Origin: Synechococcus sp. CS-1332
Lineage (GTDB): Bacteria > Cyanobacteriota > Cyanobacteriia > PCC-6307 > Cyanobiaceae
DNA: 64,000 nucleotides
NCBI RefSeq assembly: GCF_025127995.1
Contig: NZ_JAHLYP010000014.1
Span: forward strand, 1-64,000
Direction: 5' to 3'
In this document: positions 45,740-54,013 of the stretch, in pieces
Position numbering within the stretch: the first letter of the stretch is position 1
Layout: each line of letters starts with the position of its first letter
The notes under the pieces: model-generated
What the model saw: only the letters and a program-made list of their open reading frames with translations
Told to the model about the DNA's origin: nothing
Databases searched by the model: none
Position numbers and translations under genes: made by a program

Positions 45740-46600
45740 ATGGGGCCGGTTTTCCCGAGGGCGGCGGGGCGGATGGCGGCGGTGGCCGATCCGGTGATCG
45801 CCCAGGTGGGTGGCCTGCTGCGCCAGGGCCCCGAGGCCCTCTCCCTGGCCCAGGGCATGGTGGCCTGGGCGCCACCGCCAGGGGTGCGCCGGGCCGTGGC
45901 CCTGGCGCTGGCGGAGCCGGATCGGCGACTCGATCGCTATGGGCCGGTGCAGGGGGAGCCGGCCTTGCTGGAGGCCGTGCGGCGCGAGCTCAGCGAGGAG
46001 CGGGGCCTGGATCTGGAGGGCAGCGACCTGCTGGTGACCGCCGGCAGCAACATGGCCTTCAACGCCATCGCCCAGGTGCTCTGCGACCCCGGCGACGAGG
46101 TGCTGCTGCCGCTGCCGTTCTATTTCAACCACGCCATGGCGATACGCCTGGCCGGCGGCGTGCCCGTGCCGGTGGCGGCGGGGCTGGTGCCCGATCCTGA
46201 CCGACTGGAGGCGGCCATCACCTCCCGCAGTCGCGCCATCGTCACCATCTCCCCCAACAATCCCAGCGGCCTGGTGACGCCGCCGGAGGTGCTGGCGGCC
46301 ATCAACGGCCTCTGCCACCGCCATGGGTTGGTGCATGTCAGCGATGAGGCCTATGCCGACTTTGTCCATGGCACGGTGCCCCATCGGGGTCCTGGCCGGC
46401 TGCCCGGCAGCGGTGGCCACACGGTGTCCCTGTTCTCCCTGTCCAAGGCCTACGGCATGGCCGGCTGGCGGGTGGGCTATGCGGCGGTCCCCCGCCAGCT
46501 GATGGGCGCCCTCGCCAAGGTCCAGGACACGGTGCTGATCTGCCCGCCCCAGGTGAGCCAGAGGGCGGCCCTGGCGGCCCTGGATGGTCCCGGCCGCTGA
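45740..46600 (+). pseudogene. PLP aminotransferase (class I/II), C-terminally truncated
   Basis: The frame gives 286 residues of a class I/II aminotransferase. It includes LSLAQGMVAWAPPPGV, TAGSNMAFNAIAQVLCDPGDEV, ISPNNPSGLV, SDEAYADFVHG and the PLP-lysine region SLSKAYGMAGWRVGYA. Family members are about 380-390 residues; this one stops at ALDGPGR, so about 100 C-terminal residues, which normally close the substrate pocket, are missing. The stop lies 13 bp from a convergent ExbB/ExbD-type operon. I infer a rearrangement at this point; a functional shortened enzyme is less likely. Confidence 0.7.
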
Positions 46601-46613
46601 TTCCTGTCGCCCC

Positions 46614-47330
46614 TCAGGGGTTGGCGCTGACCGTTTTGCTGTGGCCCGCGGCGGCCAGCATCCAGAGCCCTGTCCCCTCCGGCCACAGCAGCAGCAGCTT
46701 GCCTCCGGAGAGGACGGCGAGGGGATCACTGAAGGGCAGCCCGGCGGCGCGTGCCTTGGCCAGGGGCAACCGCCGCCATTCCAGGCCGTCCGCCGGCACG
46801 ACCATCCCGTCGGGAGACTCCCCTGTGGCCGTTGCCTGCTCCCACAGACCCGCCAGGGCCGTGGCTTCGGACGGCTCGACGGGCCGGGCCTGCAGGGCGA
46901 GGGCGAGCAACTTGCTGGCCGCGGTTGGTTCCGCGCCGGCCCTGGAGAGTGAACGGTCCTGGGCGGCCCCCCGCTCCGCCGCCGTGGCGGTCGTCGCCAA
47001 CCGGTCCTGGGACCTGGTGGCGCGGGCGTCGTTGCCACGCCGGCGGCCGGCGGTCCCGGCGCGCGGTTCGGCCGGCAGATCGGTCGGCGGTGGCGGTGGC
47101 AGGGAGCTCAGGGAAGGCAGGGCCAGCAGGGGTAAGGACGGCTCCCGGGCCTGCTGGCGGCTGAAGCGCAGCAGCTCTGGGGTGTCGTCCGCCGTCGCTG
47201 CCGCCCTGTTGGGTGCCGGGCGCTGGGAGGTCCGCAGGGTCGGCAGCAGCAGCAGCCCGTTCAAGGCCAGGGCCACCAGCAGGGGCAGTTGGAGACGCCG
47301 CCAACCGGGAAAGGACAGGATGGCTTTCAT
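46614..47330 (-). CDS. Uncharacterised membrane-anchored protein in ExbBD operon
   Basis: This is 238 residues: a short cytosolic start, one membrane helix (about 14-32) and a long exported part rich in Pro, Arg and Ala (SLPPPPPTDLPAEPRAG) before a folded domain at about 150-238. This is the topology of TonB, but the C-terminal TonB beta fold is not seen. It occupies the last place of an exbB-exbD-exbD operon with 4-bp overlap, where a tonB-type energy transducer would be expected. It could be a diverged transducer; this is inference. Confidence 0.55.
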   Translation of the reverse strand: MKAILSFPGWRRLQLPLLVALALNGLLLLPTLRTSQRPAPNRAAATADDTPELLRFSRQQAREPSLPLLALPSLSSLPPPPPTDLPAEPRAGTAGRRRGNDARATRSQDRLATTATAAERGAAQDRSLSRAGAEPTAASKLLALALQARPVEPSEATALAGLWEQATATGESPDGMVVPADGLEWRRLPLAKARAAGLPFSDPLAVLSGGKLLLLWPEGTGLWMLAAAGHSKTVSANP

Positions 47331-47692
47331 GGCAGCTGCAGTTCCAGGGGCAGGTCCGAGCGGCCCAGCTGCCCCATCAGCCGCTGCACCACCCCCCAGG
47401 GCACGTCGCGATCAGGGACCAGCCGCACGGTGGGCTGTCCCTTGCCGGCTTCGAGTCTCTGGAGCACGCCGATCAGCTGCACGCTGGGGATTGGCTGGTT
47501 CCACAGCCGCAGCTGCCCATCAGCGGCCAGGTGCAGTCTGACGATGCCCTGGCTCGCCGGCCGTTGGGCCAGCCGCTGGGGAACCAGGACCAGTGCCAGG
47601 GTCAGCAGTGCCAGTCCCGTTGCCATCGCCCCCAGGGCGAGGGCGTCCAGCGATGGCAACCAGGGCCCGTTGGGGTCGGTTTCGGCGTTCAT
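47327..47692 (-). CDS. exbD: ExbD/TolR-family protein (second copy)
   Basis: This is 121 residues with one N-terminal membrane helix (about 17-38) and a periplasmic domain (IVRLHLAADGQLRLWNQPI, PTVRLVPDRDVPWGVVQRLM). The latter follows the ExbD/TolR pattern of two strand-helix units. ExbD works with ExbB to use the proton gradient to drive outer-membrane transport. The Asp of the helix that carries protons in ExbD is not obvious: the SLDALALGAM stretch has an Asp at its start. Starts and stops overlap neighbours by 4 bp. Confidence 0.7.
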   Translation of the reverse strand: MNAETDPNGPWLPSLDALALGAMATGLALLTLALVLVPQRLAQRPASQGIVRLHLAADGQLRLWNQPIPSVQLIGVLQRLEAGKGQPTVRLVPDRDVPWGVVQRLMGQLGRSDLPLELQLP

Positions 47693-48042
47693 GGCCCCTT
47701 GCCCGGCAGGGCCAGCACCACCGGCCGGGGGCTGATTGAACGCAGATGGGCCAGGGAGCCGCTCACCTGCCCCAGCGGCAGCGTGGCGGTTGGTAGGAAA
47801 CGGATTTCGGTGCTGGCCGGCTGGGAGGCCAGCAGGCCCGGCAGCCGGCCGCGGGACACCGGCTCCCCGTTGACGAACCAGCGATCCTCAGCCGCCTGCA
47901 CGATCCACAGGGCGCCGGTGAGGGCCTGCCCGCCCTGGGGGCGCAGCCGCGGCTGGCGTTCCCGGGCCAGGTCGGCCAGGGCCGCGACCGATCCGCACAG
48001 CAGCAGGGTCAGCCCAACGAGAGAGGCAAGGGCGTAGGTCAT
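47689..48042 (-). CDS. exbD: ExbD/TolR-family protein (first copy)
   Basis: This is 117 residues from ATG 48042, which overlaps the exbB stop by 4 bp (a frame from 48105 is longer). One membrane helix (about 3-22) is followed by a basic stretch and a periplasmic ExbD-like domain (ALWIVQAAEDRWFVNGEPV). It is diverged: the pattern is weaker than in the second copy, and a membrane Asp is at helix end (ALADLARERQ). Two ExbD-like subunits in tandem suggest a mixed complex. Confidence 0.6.
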   Translation of the reverse strand: MTYALASLVGLTLLLCGSVAALADLARERQPRLRPQGGQALTGALWIVQAAEDRWFVNGEPVSRGRLPGLLASQPASTEIRFLPTATLPLGQVSGSLAHLRSISPRPVVLALPGKGP

Positions 48043-48647
48043 GTCTGGGGGGCCCAGGGCCGCCCGAGGCGCTGCAGCCGCAGGCACTGGCTGCGCCGCA
48101 GCCATTGGTTGGCGACCAGGCTCGTGCTGGCGATCAGGCTGATGATCAGCCCCAGGGCTGTGCTCAGCAGCACCTGGCCGAAACCGGCCAGGTTGGCGCC
48201 CGCCGGCAGCAGCAACTGGGGGCCAAGGCTGGAAAGCACCTGCATCAGACCGAGCACGGTGCCCACCAGCCCCAGCAGGGGTGCCAGCACCACGGCGGCC
48301 TGAAGCAGCGGTTCACCGAAGCGCATCTCCAGGTCCCAGTCCTCCAGCCTCCGTCCGGCGGCAGGGCCCCCCTGCTCCGCCAGCAGCCGCTCCCACTGCT
48401 GCCGGCGGGAGACTCGAGTTCGCCACCAGTTCCACCAGTAGCGGCCCCGGTCGAGGGCCACCGTCACCACGGCGATGGAGAGCAGCAGAAGGAGCAGGGC
48501 GACGGGCCCATTGATCCCGGGGATCGTTGTCTTCACCCCTGGCGACGTTCCATGGCTAAGGCTGATCGTATGGGCCGGTGTCGCCGGCACGACGTGCCGC
48601 AGCTGCTTGACAGTCTTCTGCGCGCGAACGCTGTCTAAGGTGCCCAT
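48039..48647 (-). CDS. exbB: MotA/TolQ/ExbB proton-channel family protein
   Basis: This is 202 residues with three membrane helices: the first near 48-65 after an N-terminal tail, then the family block LLQAAVVLAPLLGLVGTVLGLMQVL and STALGLIISLIASTSLVANQW. These last two helices hold the conserved pore Thr residues. The protein forms the proton channel with the ExbD partners encoded directly downstream. A GTG at 48536 (VKTTIPGINGPVA) is an alternative start; with the long form the gene is only 23 bp from divergent cysK, leaving little promoter space. Confidence 0.82.
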   Translation of the reverse strand: MGTLDSVRAQKTVKQLRHVVPATPAHTISLSHGTSPGVKTTIPGINGPVALLLLLLSIAVVTVALDRGRYWWNWWRTRVSRRQQWERLLAEQGGPAAGRRLEDWDLEMRFGEPLLQAAVVLAPLLGLVGTVLGLMQVLSSLGPQLLLPAGANLAGFGQVLLSTALGLIISLIASTSLVANQWLRRSQCLRLQRLGRPWAPQT

Positions 48648-48670
48648 GGACCGGATCTTGAGGGAGCGCC

Positions 48671-49651
48671 ATGAGCCCCATCCACGCCGATAACAGCCTC
48701 AGCATCGGGCAGACCCCGCTGGTGGAGTTGCATCGCGTCACGGAGGGTTGCGGAGCTCGGGTGCTCGCCAAGATCGAGGGCCGCAACCCGGCCTATTCGG
48801 TGAAGTGCCGCATCGGCGCCGCGATGATCTGGCAGGCGGAAAAGGACGGTCTGCTGGGGCCCGGCAAGGAACTGATCGAGCCCACCAGCGGCAACACCGG
48901 CATCGCCCTGGCCTTCGTGGCCGCCTCCCGGGGCATCCCCCTCACGCTCACGATGCCGGAGACGATGAGCCTGGAGCGGCGCAAACTGCTCACGGCCTAC
49001 GGCGCCAACTTGGTTCTCACCGAAGGTCGGCTCGGCATGGGCGGGGCGATCGGCGCGGCCCGGGAGCTGGCCGAATCCGATCCGGACCGCTGGGTGATGC
49101 TGCAGCAGTTCATGAATCCGGCCAATCCCCGCATCCACCACGACACCACAGGGCCAGAAATCTGGAAGGACACCGACGGTGTTGTGGATGCGTTGGTGGC
49201 GGGCGTCGGCACGGGCGGCACCATCACCGGCGTCAGCCGCTACATCAAGACCACCCTGGGTAAGCCCCTGGTGTCGGTGGCGGTGGAGCCGCTCAACAGC
49301 CCCGTCATCCGTCAGACCATCGCCGGCGAGGACCTCAAGCCTGGCCCCCACAAGATCCAGGGCATCGGCGCCGGATTCGTGCCCGCCAACCTGGATCTCA
49401 GCCTGGTCGATCGGGTCGAGGCCGTCAGCGACGAGGAGGCGGTGACCATGGCCCGCCGCCTGATGAAGGAGGAGGGGATCCTGGCCGGCATCTCCTGCGG
49501 CGCCGCCACCGTGGCCGCCCTGCGACTGGCCAGGGAAGAGGCTTTCGCGGGCCGCACGATCGTGGTGGTGCTGCCCGATTCCGGCGAGCGCTACCTCAGT
49601 TCGGTGCTGTTCGAGGGCATGTTCAACGAACGGGGCCTGGCCGCCGTCTGA
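48671..49651 (+). CDS. cysK: Cysteine synthase (O-acetylserine sulfhydrylase)
   Basis: This PLP enzyme joins sulfide to O-acetylserine to make cysteine, the last step of sulfate assimilation. It is 326 residues. The Schiff-base lysine is Lys45 in [11 protein letters not shown]. Further motifs are [29 protein letters not shown] and the PLP-phosphate pocket, and [11 protein letters not shown] near the C-terminus. It fits the sulfate-uptake cluster elsewhere in this window. It is divergent from exbB. Confidence 0.95.
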   Translation: MSPIHADNSLSIGQTPLVELHRVTEGCGARVLAKIEGRNPAYSVKCRIGAAMIWQAEKDGLLGPGKELIEPTSGNTGIALAFVAASRGIPLTLTMPETMSLERRKLLTAYGANLVLTEGRLGMGGAIGAARELAESDPDRWVMLQQFMNPANPRIHHDTTGPEIWKDTDGVVDALVAGVGTGGTITGVSRYIKTTLGKPLVSVAVEPLNSPVIRQTIAGEDLKPGPHKIQGIGAGFVPANLDLSLVDRVEAVSDEEAVTMARRLMKEEGILAGISCGAATVAALRLAREEAFAGRTIVVVLPDSGERYLSSVLFEGMFNERGLAAV

Positions 49652-49672
49652 TCCCTTTCGAGGCCACCGACG

Positions 49673-50107
49673 ATGAGTTATCTGCGCCAGATCATGCAGC
49701 GGCTCCACGACCGCTCCACCCCGTTGCCGATGGCTGAGCGGGGTGAGGCCCAGGGCCGCCTTGATGAGCATCTGGCCCTCTACGGCGCACGCCTCGAGTC
49801 CTGCAGCGACGCCATGCTCCAGTACGAGGCCGCCTGGCTGGAGCAGCACATCGAAACCCTAGAACTCTGTGGGAGCCAGCCCACCATGCTGGCCAGTGCC
49901 GGTGGTGCCGAACGGGTCCAAGCGCTGCTGCAGGAAAGCCTCCGCTTCCGTGAGCGGCTTGAGCTCTGCCGGGGGCAGCGGGGGTTGGAGGGAGATGGCG
50001 TGCGGGCCGCCGTCGTGGCCAGTGAGCATGCCTGGGAGCTCTCCGATCCCGCCCTGCGGCGGGCCTGGGGCTTCCCCACCGACCCGCCCACGGGCCTTGC
50101 CGCCTGA
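49673..50107 (+). CDS. Hypothetical protein, helical
   Basis: This is 144 residues, mainly amphipathic helices ([37 protein letters not shown]) with a Pro-rich end. I do not recognise the family and see no membrane helix or signal peptide. It starts 21 bp after cysK on the same strand and may be co-transcribed with it. Confidence 0.65.
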   Translation: MSYLRQIMQRLHDRSTPLPMAERGEAQGRLDEHLALYGARLESCSDAMLQYEAAWLEQHIETLELCGSQPTMLASAGGAERVQALLQESLRFRERLELCRGQRGLEGDGVRAAVVASEHAWELSDPALRRAWGFPTDPPTGLAA

Positions 50108-50202
50108 GGCGAGCGTGTGCACGGTCGCGCACGCTGTACGCCTCGATACACCCCCCGGGCCAGGGCTCCCCAAGGATTCCTTGCGATCTCTTCAGCGGCG
50201 CC

Positions 50203-50484
50203 ATGGCCAGCTTCACGATCAGCCTGGAAGGAGGCAAGTCCTTCACTTGTCCTGACGACACCTACATCCTTGATGCGGCTGAGGAGCAGGGCATCGATCT
50301 GCCCTATTCCTGCCGCGCCGGGGCCTGCAGCACCTGTGCCGGCAAGATCCTCTCCGGAAGCGTCGACCAGTCCGACCAGAGCTTCCTCGACGATGAACAG
50401 ATCGGCGAAGGCTTTGCCCTTCTCTGCGTCAGCTACCCGCTCTCCGACTGCACCATCAAGCCGGGCGTCGAAGAGGATCTCTGA
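50203..50484 (+). CDS. Plant-type [2Fe-2S] ferredoxin
   Basis: This is 93 residues. The four cluster ligands are Cys37, Cys42, Cys45 and Cys75 with the usual spacing (CRAGACSTC then LLCVSYP). It carries electrons, usually from photosystem I to FNR and other acceptors. The C-terminus GVEEDL keeps the acidic end but is diverged (CTIKPGVEE), so this may be an isoform rather than the main photosynthetic ferredoxin. It is convergent with glutathione reductase. Confidence 0.9.
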   Translation: MASFTISLEGGKSFTCPDDTYILDAAEEQGIDLPYSCRAGACSTCAGKILSGSVDQSDQSFLDDEQIGEGFALLCVSYPLSDCTIKPGVEEDL

Positions 50485-50499
50485 TCGGCTTGAGCCCGA

Positions 50500-51858
50500 T
50501 CAGCCGGGCATGGTGACGAACTCCTCGGCCACCGAGGGGTGCAGGGCCATGGTGCGGTCGAAGTCGGCCTTGGTGGCCCCCATGCCGATGGCGATCGCCG
50601 CCATCTGAATGATCTCGGCGCTGTGCTCGCCCACCATGTGGCAGCCCACCACCTTGTTGGTGGCGGTTTCCACGATCAGTTTCAGCAGCACCCGGGGGCC
50701 GCGGGCCGGCAGGGCCTGGGCCATGGGCCGGAAGCGGGCCCGGTGGACGCGGATGCCGTCGGTGCTGAAGCGTTCGATCGCCGCTTCCTCGCTCAGTCCC
50801 ACCCCGGCCAGTTCCGGCTGGCTGAACACGGCACTGGCCACCAGGTCGTGGTTCACCTGGCGGGGTTTGTTCCCATACACCGTGTCGGCGAAGGCGCGAC
50901 CTTCATCCACCGCCACCGGCGTCAGGTTGATCCGGTCGGTCACGTCACCCACCGCATGGATGTGGGGCACGTTGGTGGTCTGGTCGGCATCCACCGGGAT
51001 GCGATGGCCTTCCACTGCCACCCCCGCGGACTCCAGCTGCAGCCCGTCGAGGAAAGGCCGGCGGCCGGTGGCCAGCAGCACGCCGCCGCAGGGGAGCACC
51101 TCGCCGCTCTGGGTGACGAGCTCCAGGGCTCCGGGCACGCCGGTGATGGCGGCGGGGCTGTGGGCGAAGCGGATCTCGATGCCTTCGGCCTCCATGGCCT
51201 CCTGCACGGCCGAGGAGGCCTCCCGATCGAAGCCCCGCAGCAGGTGATCGCCCCGCACCAGCAGGGTCACCGCCACGCCCAGGCCATGCAGGATGCAGGC
51301 GAACTCGCAGGCGATGAAGCCCGCTCCCACCACCACCACGCGCTCCGGGAGGCTCTCCTGCAGGAACATGTCGTCGCTCACCCAGCCCAGTTCGGCCCCG
51401 GGGAACACGGGCCGGTGTGGGCGGCCGCCGGCGGCGATCAGGATCCGTTCCCCCTTGAGCCGTCGGCTGACGGTGGATCCTTGGACGACATCGATGTGGT
51501 GGGGATCGGCGAAGCGGCCCCAGCCCCGCACCAGCTCGACGCCGGCCTTTTCCAGCAGGCCGATATGGAGCTCATTGAGCCGGTCCACCTCGCGGCGCAC
51601 GTTGGCGAGCAGCACCGCGGCATCAGGCCGGAAGCCATCCAGCTGCCAGCCGTAGCTGGCCGCATCGGCCAGCAGGTGCCGGTAGGCCGAGCCATAGACC
51701 AACAACTTCTTGGGCACACAACCGCGGATCACGCAGGTGCCGCCCACCCGATCGCCCTCCACGATCGCCACCGAGGCCCCGTAGGAGGCCGCCCGTTTGG
51801 CGGCGGCGAGGCCACCAGAGCCCGCCCCCAGGACGATCAGATCGAAGCAGTCGGTCAT
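50500..51858 (-). CDS. gor: Glutathione-disulfide reductase
   Basis: This FAD/NADPH enzyme keeps glutathione reduced. It is 452 residues. The redox-active disulfide is in GGTCVIRGCVPKKLLVYGS. FAD-binding LIVLGAGSGGLAAAKRA opens the protein; VVVVGAGFIACEFACILHGLG is the NADPH fold and the interface motif LHPSVAEEFVTMPG ends it with the catalytic His-Glu pair. Glutathione-related genes also occur elsewhere in the window (gamma-glutamyltransferase and a GST-like protein). Its start overlaps the stop of the pentapeptide gene by 4 bp. Confidence 0.94.
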   Translation of the reverse strand: MTDCFDLIVLGAGSGGLAAAKRAASYGASVAIVEGDRVGGTCVIRGCVPKKLLVYGSAYRHLLADAASYGWQLDGFRPDAAVLLANVRREVDRLNELHIGLLEKAGVELVRGWGRFADPHHIDVVQGSTVSRRLKGERILIAAGGRPHRPVFPGAELGWVSDDMFLQESLPERVVVVGAGFIACEFACILHGLGVAVTLLVRGDHLLRGFDREASSAVQEAMEAEGIEIRFAHSPAAITGVPGALELVTQSGEVLPCGGVLLATGRRPFLDGLQLESAGVAVEGHRIPVDADQTTNVPHIHAVGDVTDRINLTPVAVDEGRAFADTVYGNKPRQVNHDLVASAVFSQPELAGVGLSEEAAIERFSTDGIRVHRARFRPMAQALPARGPRVLLKLIVETATNKVVGCHMVGEHSAEIIQMAAIAIGMGATKADFDRTMALHPSVAEEFVTMPG

Positions 51859-52511
51859 GGCAGCAGGGCGTCGTGGAGCAGGGTGCCATCCAGCATGGCG
51901 TCCCGTAGATCGGTGTCCCGCAGGTCGCAGCCGCTCAGGTCGGCGTCGCGCAGATCGGCCCTCTCCATGTTGGCGCCGTAGAGGCAGGCGCCGCGAAGGT
52001 CACTGCCCTGCAGCAGGGCCCCCTGCAGCAGGGCGAAGCTGAGATCGGCCGCCTGGAAATCGGCCCCGCCCAGGTCGGTGCGCTGGTCGAGCCCCCCCCG
52101 GAAGTCGGCCTCCACAAGCCGGGCGGTCCGCCAGCGGCTGTGGGCCCCCAGGACGCCCCGCAGGCAACAGCGGTGCATCAGGGCGCCGCCGAAATCGGCC
52201 CCCTGCAGCCGGGCCGCCGACAGGTCGGCGTCGTGCCAGAAGGAGCCGCTGGCCGCCACGGCCGAGAGGTCGGCCCCCCAGAGCAGCGCCTGCTGGAGGC
52301 AGGCGCCCTCCAGGTTGGCTCCCGCCAGGCGGGCATGGCCGAACCGCCCTTCTTTGAAGCAGGCACCGCTCAGGTTGCAATCGCCGAGATCGAGGGCGAC
52401 CCCATCGAGATCACCCAGCCGCAGGCCGGCAAAATCGCGTCGGCCCTCGGCCAGGGCGCGTTTGAGGGCGTCCAGGTCGGCGGGGAGGTCAGAGGATGGC
52501 CGCAAGGGCAT
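51855..52511 (-). CDS. Pentapeptide-repeat protein
   Basis: This is 218 residues of tandem five-residue repeats of the A(D/N)LXX type: GACLQQALLWGADLSAVAAS, GADFQAADLSFALLQGALLQGSDL, then LRDADLSGCDLRDTDLRDAM. The sequence predicts a four-sided right-handed beta helix. Its role is unknown; such proteins are abundant in cyanobacteria. It overlaps both neighbours: 4 bp with gor and 23 bp with the ArsR-type gene, suggesting one transcript. Confidence 0.88.
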   Translation of the reverse strand: MPLRPSSDLPADLDALKRALAEGRRDFAGLRLGDLDGVALDLGDCNLSGACFKEGRFGHARLAGANLEGACLQQALLWGADLSAVAASGSFWHDADLSAARLQGADFGGALMHRCCLRGVLGAHSRWRTARLVEADFRGGLDQRTDLGGADFQAADLSFALLQGALLQGSDLRGACLYGANMERADLRDADLSGCDLRDTDLRDAMLDGTLLHDALLP

Positions 52512-52794
52512 CGAGTTGCTGACGGCGGGAGGCGAGCATCAGCTTTCTGGCCTGAACCAGGAGCTGGAAGACGCCCTTGTCGATGACTTCATAGAACACC
52601 AGGCTGCCTTCGGGACGGCGGCGCACCACACCGGCGATCGTGAGCAGCTTGAGATGCTTGGACACCAACGCCTGGCTGAGGCCGGTCTTCTCGACGACGG
52701 CGGTCACATTCAGCGGTCCCGGACGCAGGGTCTCCAGCACGGTGAGGCGGTTGGGTTCGGAGAACACCTTGAAGTAGTCGGCCAGGGATTCCAT
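52489..52794 (-). CDS. ArsR-family winged-helix regulator
   Basis: This is 101 residues from ATG 52794, preceded by GGAG; a GTG at 52833 would add 13 residues. The helix-turn-helix is VTAVVEKTGLSQALVSKHLKLL. There are no Cys at all, so the metal-binding sites of ArsR/SmtB are absent and another signal must be sensed. It is divergent from acsF, with a perfect inverted repeat between them. In Synechocystis the low-oxygen acsF-type operon is activated by ChlR, a MarR-family protein; this gene could be the functional replacement (inference). It precedes the pentapeptide and gor genes. Confidence 0.8.
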   Translation of the reverse strand: MESLADYFKVFSEPNRLTVLETLRPGPLNVTAVVEKTGLSQALVSKHLKLLTIAGVVRRRPEGSLVFYEVIDKGVFQLLVQARKLMLASRRQQLDALAAIL

Positions 52795-52824
52795 CGACCG
52801 CTCCAGTGCCTGGGATGGAGCAAA

Positions 52825-52834
52825 TGATACCACG
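52825..52834. promoter_or_regulatory. Degenerate copy of the acsF operator half-site
   Basis: TGATACCACG differs by one base from TGATACTACG, the core of the right arm of the inverted repeat upstream of acsF. It lies 31 bp before the ArsR-type start codon, so the regulator could control its own gene. It is short. Confidence 0.35.
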
Positions 52835-52893
52835 CTGTCGTCTCAGACCAGTCATGCAGAATCGTGAAAACAGCCTTCTGCATCAACTGGAAC

Positions 52894-52931
52894 ACGTAGT
52901 ATCACGTTGTCGTTATGACGTGATACTACGT
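52894..52931. promoter_or_regulatory. Perfect 14-bp inverted repeat, operator between ArsR-type gene and acsF
   Basis: ACGTAGTATCACGT at 52894-52907 and its exact reverse complement ACGTGATACTACGT at 52918-52931 are separated by 10 bp. The spacer and the start of the right arm contain CGTTATGACGT, found again with one change upstream of heme oxygenase. The repeat ends 10 bp before the acsF ATG and fits an operator for the divergent regulator. Confidence 0.7.
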
Positions 52932-52941
52932 CGCCACCCTG

Positions 52942-53970
52942 ATGACAGCCACCCTCTCCTCCGGCGCCGCGGCCCCGCACCTGCACGAGGACCTGCTGAC
53001 GCCGCGCTTCTACACGACCCAGATCGCCAAGGCGGCCCGCACCGACCTGGAGCAGCAACGGCCGGCCTTCGACGCGATGCTGGCCGAGATGGAGGCGGAC
53101 TACAACCGGGAGCATTTCGATCGCAAGGCACCGCTGGATCGGCTCCGGGATCTCAGCCCCGAGGAGAAGCAGGCCTACGAGAGCTACCTGGTGCGTTCCT
53201 GCGTGTCGGAGTTCTCCGGATTCCTGCTGTTCAAGGAGCTCTCGCGCCGGCTGTTCCAGGCGCAGCGCCCCGAACTGGGGCGGCTGTTCCAGCTGATGGC
53301 CCGCGATGAGGCCCGCCATGCCGGCTTCCTCAACCGGGCGCTGGTGGCCGAAGGCATCGAGATCGACCTGCCCAGCCTGAGCACCAAGCGACCGATCACC
53401 TGGTTCCCCCTGAGCTGGGTGCTCTACAGCGTCTTCCTGTCGGAAAAGATCGGCTACTGGCGCTACATCCTGATCGACCGCCATCTCAAGGACCATCCCG
53501 ACAGCAACGTCGCGCCCCTGTTCGATTTCTTCGAACCCTGGTGCCAGGACGAGAACCGCCATGGCGACATCTTCAACATGCTGATCCGCTGCTGGCCTGG
53601 CCTGCGCCAGGGGTTTCGCGGCAAGTTGCTGAGTCGTTTCTTTCTCTGGTCGGTGTTTCTCACCCACAGCCTCACGGTGTGCGAGCGCGGTGACTTCTAC
53701 CAAATTCTGGGCATGGATCCGCAGCGGTTTGATGCGGAGGTGATGCGCCAGACCAACCGCACGGCCCGCCGTGCCTTCCCCTGGGTCTTCGACCTGGACA
53801 ACGGCCAGTTCATCGCCCTGCGCGATCGCCTCGTCGCCTGCTTCCAGGAGATGGGCACCGCCCGCCGCCAGGGGGACTCTCCGCTGCACCAGCTCGGCCT
53901 GAAGCTGCGCTTCGGTGGGTTGCTGTGGCGCCAGTTCTTCCAGCCGATGCTGCGGGTGGAAACGGCCTGA
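52942..53970 (+). CDS. acsF: Mg-protoporphyrin IX monomethyl ester oxidative cyclase
   Basis: This aerobic diiron cyclase (AcsF/ChlA/Ycf59) makes the isocyclic ring of protochlorophyllide. It is 342 residues. Diiron ligands are seen in SEFSGFLLFKELSR, MARDEARHAGFLN (DExRH) and CQDENRHGDIFNM (ExNRH). YYxILGMD-like and the C-terminal FPWVFDLDNG match the family. Cyanobacteria often carry two copies: one for normal air and one for low oxygen. The regulator, inverted repeat and nearby fermentation genes suggest this is the low-oxygen copy, but a second copy would lie outside the window. Confidence 0.93.
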   Translation: MTATLSSGAAAPHLHEDLLTPRFYTTQIAKAARTDLEQQRPAFDAMLAEMEADYNREHFDRKAPLDRLRDLSPEEKQAYESYLVRSCVSEFSGFLLFKELSRRLFQAQRPELGRLFQLMARDEARHAGFLNRALVAEGIEIDLPSLSTKRPITWFPLSWVLYSVFLSEKIGYWRYILIDRHLKDHPDSNVAPLFDFFEPWCQDENRHGDIFNMLIRCWPGLRQGFRGKLLSRFFLWSVFLTHSLTVCERGDFYQILGMDPQRFDAEVMRQTNRTARRAFPWVFDLDNGQFIALRDRLVACFQEMGTARRQGDSPLHQLGLKLRFGGLLWRQFFQPMLRVETA

Positions 53971-54013
53971 GGGCGCGGGCTCGACACGCCAGTCGTTCCC
54001 CAGCGTCCACGCC

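Noticed and set aside
50539-51981. Plus-strand frame of 480 codons opposite glutathione reductase
   Set aside because: Shadow frame; gor has all catalytic motifs on the other strand.
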